In this document: piece after piece, positions 36,249 to 46,771 of the stretch
Layout: every line of letters begins with the position of its first letter
Numbering within the stretch: position 1 is the first letter of the stretch
Translations under genes and position numbers: made by a program
Notes under the pieces: model-generated
What the model was told of the DNA's origin: nothing
What the model saw: the letters and a program-made list of their open reading frames with translations, nothing else
The model's database searches: none
From: Legionella maceachernii
GTDB lineage: Bacteria; Pseudomonadota; Gammaproteobacteria; Legionellales; Legionellaceae
Reading direction: 5' to 3'
DNA: 64,000 nt
Assembly (NCBI RefSeq): GCF_900167045.1
Contig: NZ_FUXJ01000014.1
Coordinates: forward strand, 49,920 to 113,919

Positions 36249-37406
36249 ATGGGTTGGAATGAGCCAGATAAAGGCAAAGATCCATGGAGTGGAAAAAATC
36301 AGCCACCTGATTTAGATGAAGCGTTAAAACGGTTTCAGGAAAAACTTAAGAAAACTTTTTTTGGTGGTTCAGACCAATCGGATGAAACTCCTCCAAGGAA
36401 TAAAAGCACCGGCTTATTGGCGGTTATGGCTGCGCTAATTATTTTTATTTTATGGGCTTTGTCTGGAATCTTTATTGTTGATGAAGGGGAACAAGCTGCA
36501 ATCCTGCGTTTTGGTAAATATGTAGGTACAGTTGGACCGGGACCTCATTGGATTCCGCGAATTATCTCCTCAAAAATTGTTCAGAATGTAGAACGCGTTT
36601 CTGATTACTCTTATTCAGCGCAAATGTTAACCAAGGATGAGAATCTTGTTTCAGTCTCTTTAGCGGTACAATATCGCATTGGTGATTTGCAAGCTTATTT
36701 ATTTAATGTGGCTGACCCTCAAGAAAGTTTGCAACAAGCCACTTCAAGTGCTTTACGCCAAGTGGTGGGGACGACCACACTTGATCAGATCATTACTGAA
36801 GGGCGTGAAGCATGGGGTTCCAATGTTCAAGATTCACTAACCCGAATTCTTGAGACCTATAAAACCGGAATTATCATCGTCAACGTGTCACCTCAGCCGG
36901 CTCGTGCACCAGAAAATGTTCAAGATGCTTTTGATGATGCAATTAAGGCTCAAGAGGATGAAAAGCGATTTAAGGAACAAGCGTTTGCCTACCAGGCGCG
37001 CGTGGTTCCTATCGCAGAAGGAAATGCAAAACGAATTATCGAAGAGGCGCAGGCTTTTGCTCAACAAGTGGTACTTCGCGCCAAAGGGGAGGTCGCGGAA
37101 TTCTTAGCCTTATTGCCACAATATGTGCAATCTCCCGCTGTCACCTCGCAACGGATGTATTTAGAGATGATGCAACAGGTCTTAAGTAAGACGTCTAAAG
37201 TCATTGTTGACAATAAAGCTAATAATCTTTTGTACTTACCACTGGATAAGCTGGCAAATACTGATCATTTATTACCTAAAGCAGCTTTGGCGGGGACAGC
37301 AACAGCTAGTCCTAAGCCTATCGAAAATTCTGAAAGCGAGAGTTTGGCAGTGAGTAGTCGGGATATTGCTCGACGAACCTATAGCAGTGGCCCAGGGGGA
37401 AATTAG
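36249..37406 (+). CDS. hflK: FtsH protease modulator HflK
   Basis: A 385-residue SPFH/prohibitin-family protein of the HflKC complex that surrounds FtsH in the inner membrane. A Gly/Pro-rich cytoplasmic N-terminus (about 1-50) leads to one transmembrane segment (LLAVMAALIIFILWALSGIF, about 54-73), then VDEGEQAAILRFGKY and the long SPFH/helical part, ending with a Ser/Pro-rich tail. An AGAG ribosome site precedes ATG. hflC starts three bases after its stop, so the subunits are co-translated. Confidence 0.96.
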   Translation: MGWNEPDKGKDPWSGKNQPPDLDEALKRFQEKLKKTFFGGSDQSDETPPRNKSTGLLAVMAALIIFILWALSGIFIVDEGEQAAILRFGKYVGTVGPGPHWIPRIISSKIVQNVERVSDYSYSAQMLTKDENLVSVSLAVQYRIGDLQAYLFNVADPQESLQQATSSALRQVVGTTTLDQIITEGREAWGSNVQDSLTRILETYKTGIIIVNVSPQPARAPENVQDAFDDAIKAQEDEKRFKEQAFAYQARVVPIAEGNAKRIIEEAQAFAQQVVLRAKGEVAEFLALLPQYVQSPAVTSQRMYLEMMQQVLSKTSKVIVDNKANNLLYLPLDKLANTDHLLPKAALAGTATASPKPIENSESESLAVSSRDIARRTYSSGPGGN

Positions 37407-37409
37407 TAC

Positions 37410-38342
37410 ATGAAGGCGACAAAAACAATTTTAGGGATCCTGGTATTTATCATTCTCATGGTAGTTTTAGCCAGTGTATTTACTATCACTCAAGGGCAGC
37501 ACGGTATCTTGCTGCGTTTAGGTCGTTTGGTAAATGATAAGGACGGTAATCCTTTAATATTGGGGCCGGGGTTACACATCAAAACCCCTTTTATCGAAAA
37601 TGTTCGTGTTTTTGATACCCGCATTCTGACGATGGATATTAAATCTTCTCGTATCGTGACCAAAGAGAAAAAAGATGTCATCGTGGATTACTATGTGAAA
37701 TGGCGCATTGAAAATTTAGCACGTTATTACAAAGCCACAGGGGGAAATGAGCTTAAAGCGGAAACATTGCTCGAACAGCAATTAAACACCTCTTTACGGG
37801 CTGAATTTGGTAAGCGCACCATCTCTGAAATGGTTTCGGGCGGACGAGATGATGTGATGGAATCCTTGCGTCCCAAGGCGGAAAAACGGGCTGCGGGATT
37901 GGGTATTGACGTGGTGGATGTGCGCATTAAAGGAATCGAGTTACCAGAAAATACGAGCAATGCGATTTACCAACGGATGCGGGCTGATATGCAGAAAATT
38001 GCTAATCGTCATCGAGCCGATGGTAATGCTGCAGCAGAAGCGATTAAAGCGGCTGCTGATGCACAAGTCACTATTATTTTAGCTAAAGCACAAAGTGAAG
38101 GACAAATGTTGCGCGCCCGTGGCCAAGCAGAAGCTGCAGCTGTTTATTCTGAATCCTTTAATAAAAATAAAGATTTCTTTGGTTTTTACCGTAGCCTGAA
38201 AGCTTATGAAAATAGTTTCAATGATAAACAAGATTTATTTGTGCTCGATCAAAGCTCTGCCTTTTTTAATTATTTTAAAGGGGCTTTGAGTGGTTCGGCT
38301 ATGAATGTTAAAACTTCGACGTCGTCTGGGGCGAAAAGTTAA
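37410..38342 (+). CDS. hflC: FtsH protease modulator HflC
   Basis: A 310-residue partner of HflK. One N-terminal membrane anchor (ILGILVFIILMVVLASVFTI) is followed by TQGQHGILLRLGRL, LGPGLHIKTPFIENV and the SPFH domain, with an Ala-rich helix (AEAIKAAADAQVTIILAKAQ) near 215-240 and a Ser-rich end. The HflKC complex regulates FtsH-mediated degradation of membrane proteins. A strong intrinsic terminator follows at 38476-38501, so hflK-hflC is one unit ended before the DUF2065 gene. Confidence 0.96.
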   Translation: MKATKTILGILVFIILMVVLASVFTITQGQHGILLRLGRLVNDKDGNPLILGPGLHIKTPFIENVRVFDTRILTMDIKSSRIVTKEKKDVIVDYYVKWRIENLARYYKATGGNELKAETLLEQQLNTSLRAEFGKRTISEMVSGGRDDVMESLRPKAEKRAAGLGIDVVDVRIKGIELPENTSNAIYQRMRADMQKIANRHRADGNAAAEAIKAAADAQVTIILAKAQSEGQMLRARGQAEAAAVYSESFNKNKDFFGFYRSLKAYENSFNDKQDLFVLDQSSAFFNYFKGALSGSAMNVKTSTSSGAKS

Positions 38343-38475
38343 TCAAGCAGAAATGAGATGGTGAGTCTTCTATTGGAGAGAGTGGGTTTTCTCGTGTTAC
38401 CAAATTTGCGTTTTCTCCTAAAAACAGTAGAAATATTAATAGACCCTCATTATAATTACTGATTTTGCTGAAATC

Positions 38476-38501
38476 GGGTTAAGCATGCTTAACCCTTTTT
38501 T
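38476..38501 (+). terminator. intrinsic terminator after hflKC
   Basis: A 9-bp perfect stem GGGTTAAGC (38476-38484)/GCTTAACCC (38487-38495) is followed directly by six T (38496-38501). It lies 134 bases after hflC and just before the DUF2065 start at 38521. Confidence 0.85.
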
Positions 38502-38520
38502 ATTGGAGTTTCTTGAGTCT

Positions 38521-38718
38521 ATGATCGTTAATTTTCTCTCAGCAATTGCATTAGTATTCGTGTTCGAGGGATTAATGCCTTTTAGCTCTCCTAAAAGCGC
38601 GAAAAGGTTATTACGCAAAATTATTGAGCAGGATGAGAAGGTAATGCGTATAAGCGGTTTTTTCAGCATGCTAGCGGGAGTAATTTTACTCGCCGTTGTT
38701 CATCAATTTGCAGAGTAA
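38521..38718 (+). CDS. DUF2065 inner-membrane protein (YjeT-like)
   Basis: A 65-residue protein with two hydrophobic segments: IVNFLSAIALVFVFEGLMPF at the start and FFSMLAGVILLAVVHQF at the end. This is the YjeT/DUF2065 family, located between hflC and purA as in E. coli. ATG 38521 is chosen since the in-frame start at 38485 lies inside the hflKC terminator and its first 12 residues look non-coding. Function unknown. It runs 12 bases before purA and likely shares its transcript. Confidence 0.85.
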   Translation: MIVNFLSAIALVFVFEGLMPFSSPKSAKRLLRKIIEQDEKVMRISGFFSMLAGVILLAVVHQFAE

Positions 38719-40029
<1,311 letters not shown>

Positions 40030-40074
40030 TGACCACTGTGATGAGTAACTAGTTATCCTAAGATCCCCGTCTTC

Positions 40075-40090
40075 ACGGGGGAAGGATGGG
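40075..40090. repeat. short stem-loop after purA
   Basis: CCCCGT (40075-40080)/ACGGGG (40085-40090) with a CTTC loop, between convergent purA and the adenosine deaminase gene. GC-rich against AT-rich flanks; no T-run, so more a REP-like palindrome than a terminator. Confidence 0.5.
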
Positions 40091-40188
40091 AATACTAATG
40101 TTGGCTTTTTTGCTCGTTAAAAATTAAGGGCACAGCTCACGATGACAATGGACGATGAAGAGAAATTTTTGATAAGCCTAACCCCAAG

Positions 40189-41667
40189 TTATGCATAATT
40201 TTTTTCAAAGTCCATCAGTTTTTTCTCAAGGTTGCGTTGCAAACGTGCTTTTTCACTGTGTTTTATAAAGTTTAAACAACTCTGGCTATTCAAGTCTCGA
40301 CACGCCTGGACTGGAATGGCCTGTGAGGCTTCAGCCCATAAACTTTGACCAGGTAAAAAGCTGTAGGTTATTGCATTGCGACTGATTGTTTTCAAAGTGG
40401 GATAATCTAAATTGTGGTGTAGGACGGCTTCCACGTATTGCTGGGTAAGATCGGTACGCAGGATCCCTTCATCATCAGTGGACAAGACAACAGGCACTTG
40501 ATGTTTAAGATAATCGTTTAAGGGATGATGAATTCCTGAGACATGAAGCAATTTTTTATTACTGATTAAATTAATTTCAACGGCTGTTTTCCTTTGAGCC
40601 ATGATTCGGAATAATTTTTCTGCTTCATCCTCGAACGCGATATCAACCCCATGGCCTATTCGCTCAGCGTGCCCTGTCATGATGGCCTCATGAATGTGAA
40701 AACGTAAATTTTCAGGAACGACATCGGTAGGTGATAACTCTCCAGCATGCAAAGTGATATGGACTTGCGGGTAAGCCTTATGCAAAAAGCCGAACACTTG
40801 CATTTGTTGACGGTAATCACGAAGCGAGATAATGCCATCTTCTGCTTGCACCAAATTCACCGCTACAATATCTTGCGAGCGGGCTGCCGCTGCGAATCCA
40901 TTTAAGGCTTGAGCAAAAACTTTTTCCAGAGGTTGCTCCCGTAAAACATAATATTGAAATTTAACCGTCAGTTGACAAACGTCTTGATTAGATTTTTCAT
41001 CGCAACCTAAATGTTGTCGAGCTTGTTTTAAAATCCGAGCAGCTTCATCAATGGTGTATCGAATATTTTCAACAAAATCAGCCTGTTGTAGTAATTGCTG
41101 TTGCACGTGCGCAAATTGATTGAAAGCAATATGGGGCGGTGCAAATGTGGTTGATTTCGCGTTATCGGGTAGCACTATAATTTCCAGATAAAGTTCATGT
41201 TGACTCGCCGCACGTTGCATTATTTCCGCGAGCAGTTGGGGTCTATAGTCGGCGACAATGGGCAGGAACTTATAGAAACTAGCAAAAAAATGATCATGGC
41301 TGGTTTCATCTCGGCTAGGCCTAAAATCTTTTAAAGACCAGGCGCGAATGGTTTGTGCATAAAGGGCAGGATGTTTGATTAGTTCTTTTCCGCTAATTCC
41401 TAAACAACGTTCAACGGTTTTACTCATAGATAATGTTTCCTTGTCGAGACAATAGTCCCCTTGTGCGGCGAGTGCAAGCATCGTTTCCGGGTAAGCACCG
41501 CCTGCCAAATGATAATGTAATTCGCCACCTTTAGGCATGTTTTTTAGGAATGCGTATAAGGCATTGGGATTTGTTTTAATACCATTGAAATAATCATTAG
41601 CTGATGCATTTGCAAATGAACAATAAATGAGTGGTGCAAGCAAACAGCTTATTTTAAATAGATTCAT
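40189..41667 (-). CDS. secreted adenosine deaminase-like protein (ADGF/ADA2-like)
   Basis: A 492-residue metal-dependent amidohydrolase with a Sec signal peptide (NLFKISCLLAPLIYCSFANA-S). Zinc ligands appear as H51 and H53 in GGELHYHLAGG; HAGELS, ERIGHGVDIAF and LSTDDEGI supply the catalytic Glu, His and Asp. The MPKGGELHxHL phrase and export resemble the ADGF/ADA2 group rather than the 330-residue cytoplasmic Add enzyme. It would convert extracellular or periplasmic adenosine to inosine, probably for salvage or host signalling; the latter is inference. ATG 41667 begins the signal peptide; a TTG at 41697 is less likely. Confidence 0.88.
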   Translation of the reverse strand: MNLFKISCLLAPLIYCSFANASANDYFNGIKTNPNALYAFLKNMPKGGELHYHLAGGAYPETMLALAAQGDYCLDKETLSMSKTVERCLGISGKELIKHPALYAQTIRAWSLKDFRPSRDETSHDHFFASFYKFLPIVADYRPQLLAEIMQRAASQHELYLEIIVLPDNAKSTTFAPPHIAFNQFAHVQQQLLQQADFVENIRYTIDEAARILKQARQHLGCDEKSNQDVCQLTVKFQYYVLREQPLEKVFAQALNGFAAAARSQDIVAVNLVQAEDGIISLRDYRQQMQVFGFLHKAYPQVHITLHAGELSPTDVVPENLRFHIHEAIMTGHAERIGHGVDIAFEDEAEKLFRIMAQRKTAVEINLISNKKLLHVSGIHHPLNDYLKHQVPVVLSTDDEGILRTDLTQQYVEAVLHHNLDYPTLKTISRNAITYSFLPGQSLWAEASQAIPVQACRDLNSQSCLNFIKHSEKARLQRNLEKKLMDFEKNYA

Positions 41668-41858
41668 AAAAATACAATAAGATTTCTTTGATAGCAATTA
41701 TCTCATAAATAAAACAGAGCAACAAATTAAAAAGATCCCAAGAAAATAATGATAGTTATAGCCCATTAAATTCATTAATTCCCCAGAGAACATTTTCTTA
41801 GAAAAATGAGTCAATCTGTTGATATTTCCCATGAATATTTACATAAGGATGATATTTA

Positions 41859-42020
41859 ATGGACTACCGAATGAAGAAACCAATCATTACGTCATGTCTC
41901 AGTTTGATGCTAAGCTTGAGAAACAACTTAATTCTTGTGGCATATACATTGTGGCATATACATTATCCGAACAGAGCTGATAATAAAATGTTTCTCTATT
42001 TGGAAACTCATCAACAATAA
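41859..42020 (+). CDS. possible small or degenerate ORF in the 431-base gap
   Basis: The gap 41668-42098 has a 53-codon frame beginning MDYRMKKPIITSCLSLMLSL after AAGGA at 41845-41849. It looks like a short signal-like protein interrupted by the 14-base tandem duplication at 41937-41964, which changes frame. I cannot identify it; it may be chance. The rest of the gap shows no gene. Confidence 0.2.
   Translation: MDYRMKKPIITSCLSLMLSLRNNLILVAYTLWHIHYPNRADNKMFLYLETHQQ
41937..41964. repeat. 14-bp perfect tandem duplication
   Basis: GTGGCATATACATT occurs twice without spacer (41937-41950, 41951-41964). The unit is not a multiple of three. Confidence 0.95.
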
Positions 42021-42098
42021 ATGAGCGTTAGTTTTTCATTAAGGCACTCTATTACAAGATTAAGATATTGAACTCCTATTAGACAAAAGGATGTAAAA

Positions 42099-44045
42099 AT
42101 GATTATTGCTGAAAAAACCATTGAACGAATAATAATAGAACTCGGCAATGAACAAAAAGCTCCATTTTTGGAACGCTGTGTGAGAGTGGTTGCATCTCGA
42201 TGGAATAAAGCTGATGGCCTTGAATCTGAATTTGAAGCGTTTTGCTTAAAGCATTATGTTGCCGATACGGCATTGAAAGAGGTGTTGCTGCACAAGGTAT
42301 TAGAGAAGATAGAAAAGATGAATGGATTGTCCTTATCGATTTACTGGTCTAATGCCTGGTCAGTTATGATGCAAACAGGGGATATTGAACCGGTTGACAG
42401 CCTTTTTGCAGAAATTGACCCGAGTGCGCACTTATTGGATGATTTTTATAAAAGTAAACTCGCATTTTTTATTTTATTGAACTTTCCATTACTAACGTAT
42501 CATGAAAAGCAAAAATTAACTGTACATCCAAGCGATCGGTTGCAATTGGCAATGAGTCGTCTTGCTGAATTATATCAGTTTAGAATCCCATTTAATGTCA
42601 GTAAAAAACTATCAAGTGCTGTTAGTGAAACATACCAATATTTAAGCTACGTTAAGTTTGATTTGAATCGAGTATTCACTTCAGATAAGGAACCATTCAT
42701 CCCGCATACGATGCAGGTTGATTGTCATTGGGGGCTTCGCGACCAAATCAATCTTCAGTATCACCATAAAAATAGTCTATCTTCGCAAAAGACGTTAGCG
42801 AAAATATGGGAACGAGCAATACTCGAAGAGGTTCCTGTGGGTTATTATGAAAATAAAGAAATGCGTTGGGAGCCTGAGACAAACCAACTCTTTGAGCATG
42901 ATAAGAATAAGCCCATAAGCAGCGAATTATTTCATCAAGGCCGTTATGATCTTTTGAAACGATTATTTGAAGCGAAAAATGCTGAAGATGTTTATAGTCC
43001 AGAATTACCCAATTTTATTCAACGTACCTTTGAAATGAGTCGCGAATTCAGCGAACAAGATTGTCGGAAACAAGTGATCGCTTTTTTGGAGAATCCACTA
43101 TTACCACAGTGTGCCGAAAAATTAAAAAAAATATTAAATCGCGACCTGTGTGCATTTGACGTGATATTTAACCAATTTGGACTATTGAATCAAGATCACG
43201 TGGGAGAGTATGATGCGATCGTTGCTCAAAAATATCCTGAATTATCTAATTTTCAACACGCGATTCCTGATATCTTAGTCCGTTTAGGATTTGAGCAAAC
43301 GCTCGCGCAATCCATTGCGAAACAAATTCATGTTGTACAATGCCGTTCTGGTGGATTTGCCTCTTTTCCTAAAATGAGAGGCGGAGAATATATTCTTACG
43401 GTTTCAGCGCATGATGAAAAAATGGATTACATGGCATTTGTAACCGCCATGCATGAGTTGGGGCACTGTGTTGAGCGTTATCTTTCTTCAGAATTCATTG
43501 ACTATTACACCTTGGGAGAAGTACCTGGCGATGCATTTACCGAAGCATTTGCTTTCTTATTTGATGAAAAATGTCTCGAATTACTCGATATTGAAGGAAA
43601 AAGTGATGAACACGATCGAACTAAAATTTTAAATTTATTTTGGACGGCTTATCTCAATTGCGGCCTGGCTTTGGTCGATATGGAATGTTGGCGTTGGATG
43701 TATGCTCATCCTGGATTTTCAGTTAACGAATTAAAAGCAGCCGTTATTAAGATTGCTCGCGACACATGGAATCAGTATTACGCCCCGATTTTTAGTGAGA
43801 AAGACAGTGTTATTCTGGCAGGTTATAGCCCGATGTTTATTAATCCGTTATACATGCCAGAGTACGCGATGGCAATATTCATTCAAACACAACTGACTCA
43901 TTACTTGAAAGATAAAGTACTTGGGCAGGAAATGCCAAGAATGTGTGGTATTGGAAAATTGACGCCAGATGCATGGATGATGAATGCAGTGGGATCACCC
44001 ATATCCAGTCATGTTTTGTTAATATTAACGGAATCCGTTTTATAG
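42099..44045 (+). CDS. M3-like zinc metallopeptidase, atypical
   Basis: A 648-residue protein without signal peptide. The catalytic motif is HELGH (H452, E453, H456) with a downstream GEVPGDAFTEAFAFLF containing E482, 26 residues after H456; in thimet-type M3 peptidases the spacing from the second His to the Glu ligand is about 25. The N-terminal 400 residues are mostly helical with charged segments, but I do not see the usual M3 sequence outside the active site, so it is divergent from oligopeptidase A and Dcp. It stands alone between the adenosine deaminase gene and ctpA. A Dot/Icm effector role is possible but unsupported by sequence. The ribosome site is AAAGGATG just before ATG. Confidence 0.7.
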   Translation: MIIAEKTIERIIIELGNEQKAPFLERCVRVVASRWNKADGLESEFEAFCLKHYVADTALKEVLLHKVLEKIEKMNGLSLSIYWSNAWSVMMQTGDIEPVDSLFAEIDPSAHLLDDFYKSKLAFFILLNFPLLTYHEKQKLTVHPSDRLQLAMSRLAELYQFRIPFNVSKKLSSAVSETYQYLSYVKFDLNRVFTSDKEPFIPHTMQVDCHWGLRDQINLQYHHKNSLSSQKTLAKIWERAILEEVPVGYYENKEMRWEPETNQLFEHDKNKPISSELFHQGRYDLLKRLFEAKNAEDVYSPELPNFIQRTFEMSREFSEQDCRKQVIAFLENPLLPQCAEKLKKILNRDLCAFDVIFNQFGLLNQDHVGEYDAIVAQKYPELSNFQHAIPDILVRLGFEQTLAQSIAKQIHVVQCRSGGFASFPKMRGGEYILTVSAHDEKMDYMAFVTAMHELGHCVERYLSSEFIDYYTLGEVPGDAFTEAFAFLFDEKCLELLDIEGKSDEHDRTKILNLFWTAYLNCGLALVDMECWRWMYAHPGFSVNELKAAVIKIARDTWNQYYAPIFSEKDSVILAGYSPMFINPLYMPEYAMAIFIQTQLTHYLKDKVLGQEMPRMCGIGKLTPDAWMMNAVGSPISSHVLLILTESVL

Positions 44046-44188
44046 AAATAATAGTACGAGGGAGTCAAGATACATAGGAACTGCAGAGTACTTGATCCTT
44101 CATCAATAATAACCAGACTTATCCAAGCGGAATTAAAAATTTATTATTTAAATAATAAGTTTAAATAAGTCGTGATTATATTTGTAGG

Positions 44189-44224
44189 AAAAAAATCACC
44201 ATATGGCTTAAAGCCATATGGTGA
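44189..44224 (-). terminator. intrinsic terminator after ctpA
   Basis: A 14-bp perfect inverted repeat (44196-44209 with 44211-44224; TCACCATATGGCTT) with seven A at 44189-44195, which read as T on the minus strand after the stem. It is 20 bases past the ctpA stop and ends the gpmI-envC-ctpA transcript. Confidence 0.9.
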
Positions 44225-44243
44225 AACAGTATGCACAAGTGGA

Positions 44244-45572
44244 TTAATGGTTAGCAGCAACTGCTAAGCCTTTTAGGATAGTCAGAGCAGCATACAATTG
44301 ATAATCTTCATGCAATAAATCTTGATCATCTTTATTGGAATTTTTGGTTGCTGCTTGTTCAGCGCTGTTCATTAGATGACCATTCAAATCGGCCTCGCTA
44401 AAACCTGCAAAACTGTCTTTTTTAGGATCAACTTTGGGTACCTCGATTTCCTCCACGACGATATCCGGAGTAATTCCTTTTGCCTGGATTGAAGTGCCGG
44501 AGGGCGTATAATACAGGGCAGTTGTAAGTTTAATTCCACGTTTATCATCAAGGGGTAGAACCGTTTGCACTGAACCTTTGCCAAAACTTTGAGTGCCTAA
44601 AATAACGGCTCGTTTGTTATCTTTCAGCGCACCTGCCACGATTTCAGACGCAGAGGCGGAGCCATTATTAATCAACACTACCATGGGTGCATTATTTAAA
44701 ATATCCTTGGTATTTGTTGATAGCGCAGTAAATTTAGATCCAGGTAGACGTCCTTGAGTATAAACAATCATTTCAGGTTTGCCGTTTTTATCACTTGCAA
44801 GAAACGCATCGGAAACTTGAATGGCTGAATCCAAAAGTCCACCGGGGTTATTACGTAAATCAAGAATGAGCCCTTTTAATTGGCCACCCGATTGCTGTTT
44901 CAATTGCGCAATCGCCTTCTCCATGTCTTGACCAGTCATTGCTTGGAATTGAGTCAGACGGACATAGCCATAGCCATCATCAAGAAGCTTACTCTTAACA
45001 CTTTTGATCATGATTTTTTCACGGATTAAGGAAAATGTAAGTGGTTTATTTTCGCCTTTACGTAAAATAGTTAAATCAAGTGTGGTTCCCTCTTTTCCTC
45101 GCATCAAATCAACGGCTTCTTTTAAACTAATGCCTTGTACCGATTTAGAGCCCAATTTGATGATGTAATCGCCTGCTTTGATACCTGCTTTGAACGCAGG
45201 AGTATCGACGAGGGGAGTAACGACTTTGACGACACCATCTTCCATCGTCACTTCAATACCAAGCCCGCCAAATTCACCACTGGTTGAAGTTTGCAACTCC
45301 TTAAAGGCATCTTCATCAAGATAGGTAGAATGGGGGTCTAATCCATTGAGCATTCCGCGAATTGCATTATCAAATAATTCTTTATCATCCACAGGCTTAA
45401 CATAATATTTTTTAATTTCACCAATCGCATTAGAAAAACGCTGCACGTCTTCCATAGGAATTTGTTTTGTCCCGCTGGTTTGTTCGCCTTCTGAAAATAC
45501 TTGCGCCGGAAAAATTAAGGCTGTGGTAACAAGCGTCGCCATGGCGCCAAAATAAAACCGTCTCTTGTGCAT
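44244..45572 (-). CDS. carboxy-terminal processing protease CtpA (S41)
   Basis: A 442-residue periplasmic S41 protease. A signal peptide with ALIFPAQVFSEG, a PDZ domain (about 85-165, GGLGIEVTMEDG and GIKAGDYIIKLGSKSV) and the S41 catalytic domain with LRNNPGGLLDSAIQ, the catalytic Ser in NNGSASASEIVAGAL and catalytic Lys in GTQSFGKGSVQT. Likely processes peptidoglycan hydrolases or other periplasmic proteins. It follows envC on the same strand, the common gpmI-envC-ctpA order, and ends at a strong terminator. Confidence 0.94.
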   Translation of the reverse strand: MHKRRFYFGAMATLVTTALIFPAQVFSEGEQTSGTKQIPMEDVQRFSNAIGEIKKYYVKPVDDKELFDNAIRGMLNGLDPHSTYLDEDAFKELQTSTSGEFGGLGIEVTMEDGVVKVVTPLVDTPAFKAGIKAGDYIIKLGSKSVQGISLKEAVDLMRGKEGTTLDLTILRKGENKPLTFSLIREKIMIKSVKSKLLDDGYGYVRLTQFQAMTGQDMEKAIAQLKQQSGGQLKGLILDLRNNPGGLLDSAIQVSDAFLASDKNGKPEMIVYTQGRLPGSKFTALSTNTKDILNNAPMVVLINNGSASASEIVAGALKDNKRAVILGTQSFGKGSVQTVLPLDDKRGIKLTTALYYTPSGTSIQAKGITPDIVVEEIEVPKVDPKKDSFAGFSEADLNGHLMNSAEQAATKNSNKDDQDLLHEDYQLYAALTILKGLAVAANH

Positions 45573-45664
45573 ACTGTTCTCCTTGGTAAGTTAGGCTCGC
45601 GAGCTTAAGCGAACCACCTTCCGGTATCATTTTATCTATTGCAATATAAATGCCAGGGGCAACC

Positions 45665-46771
45665 TTAAGACAACCAATCTAGCGGTGGGATTGCTTTACC
45701 ACGATGTCTTACTTCGAAGTATAGTCCGTTTTGTTTTAATCCGCCGCTATGGCCGACTGCAGCAATTTGTTCCCCTTGAAGAACAGTTTCACCCTTTTGT
45801 TTAAACAGGGATTGATTATGAGCATACAAGGTCATGAAGCCTTGTCCATGATCGAGAATGAGTAAAAGTCCATAACCATTTAGCCAATCACTAAAAACGA
45901 CTTTGCCTGGATAAACGGCGGTTACCGGTGTGCCTTCACCGGCAAAAAATGTCACCCCCTGATTCATTTGTTGTAATGTTTGATGTGAGATGCGAACAGG
46001 CTTTGGCAGTTTTTTACGCATTTGAGTAAAAGGCTGCTTGAGTTGCATCACGCTTTGCTGTGCCAAGCTTTTTAAGAGCTGAGATAAATTTTTCTTATTG
46101 CGTTCGTATTCAGAAAGGGCCAATTGCTTGGTTTGAATTTCATGACTAAGCGACTGAATGACGGCTTCATGATAATGCTTATTTTGCTTCAGCTCTTGTT
46201 GGTGCTTATTCAATTGCTGCTGCAATTGCTGTTGGGCCTCGAGTTCAATTTTCAGTGTTTCTTGATTAAGTGTCAGATTTCGCTTGGTCATACCAATCTG
46301 ATCAATGATATTTTGACGTGAGCGGACTAAGTACTGATGAAAGGTGAGCAATCGACTAATCGCATAAGGATCATCTTGATTGAGTAGCCACTTTAGAGGC
46401 TGATATTCGCCCATCTTATAACGAGCGCGAACATGTTCGGCAAGCAACTGTTGTTGAGCAATAAGCTGCTTATTTAAATCGTTTACCTTTTGTTGCAAAT
46501 TGGTAATTTTTTGCTGCTTAGCGTTAATATCTTGTTGAATATTACGCAACGAGCGGATCCCTTCACCAATTTGCCTTTCCGTATTCGCAAGGGCATGATC
46601 TAATACACCGCGTTTATCATTAGCTGAAACCAAGGTTTGTTTGAGTTTATTGATTTGTTGATCAAGTTGCTTCAGCTTACTCTTGGTTTGAGTAAGCGAG
46701 GTGTTTTCAGCCCAAACGCTGACTGAAATTAACATGCAAATGCTTAAGAGTCGTTTAATTTGAGAGCTCAT
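45665..46771 (-). CDS. envC: murein hydrolase activator EnvC (LytM/M23 domain)
   Basis: A 368-residue periplasmic protein: signal peptide to about residue 21, long Gln/Lys/Leu coiled coil (25-230), then a LytM domain (about 265-368). The first metal-binding motif of active M23 enzymes is replaced (FFAGEGTPVTAVYPG), and LILDHGQGFMTLYAH and VGHSGGLKQNGLYFEVRH lack the full zinc set, as in EnvC of E. coli, which activates AmiA and AmiB instead of cutting peptidoglycan itself. The start overlaps the gpmI stop region by 17 bases; the genes are probably co-translated. Complete. Confidence 0.92.
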   Translation of the reverse strand: MSSQIKRLLSICMLISVSVWAENTSLTQTKSKLKQLDQQINKLKQTLVSANDKRGVLDHALANTERQIGEGIRSLRNIQQDINAKQQKITNLQQKVNDLNKQLIAQQQLLAEHVRARYKMGEYQPLKWLLNQDDPYAISRLLTFHQYLVRSRQNIIDQIGMTKRNLTLNQETLKIELEAQQQLQQQLNKHQQELKQNKHYHEAVIQSLSHEIQTKQLALSEYERNKKNLSQLLKSLAQQSVMQLKQPFTQMRKKLPKPVRISHQTLQQMNQGVTFFAGEGTPVTAVYPGKVVFSDWLNGYGLLLILDHGQGFMTLYAHNQSLFKQKGETVLQGEQIAAVGHSGGLKQNGLYFEVRHRGKAIPPLDWLS

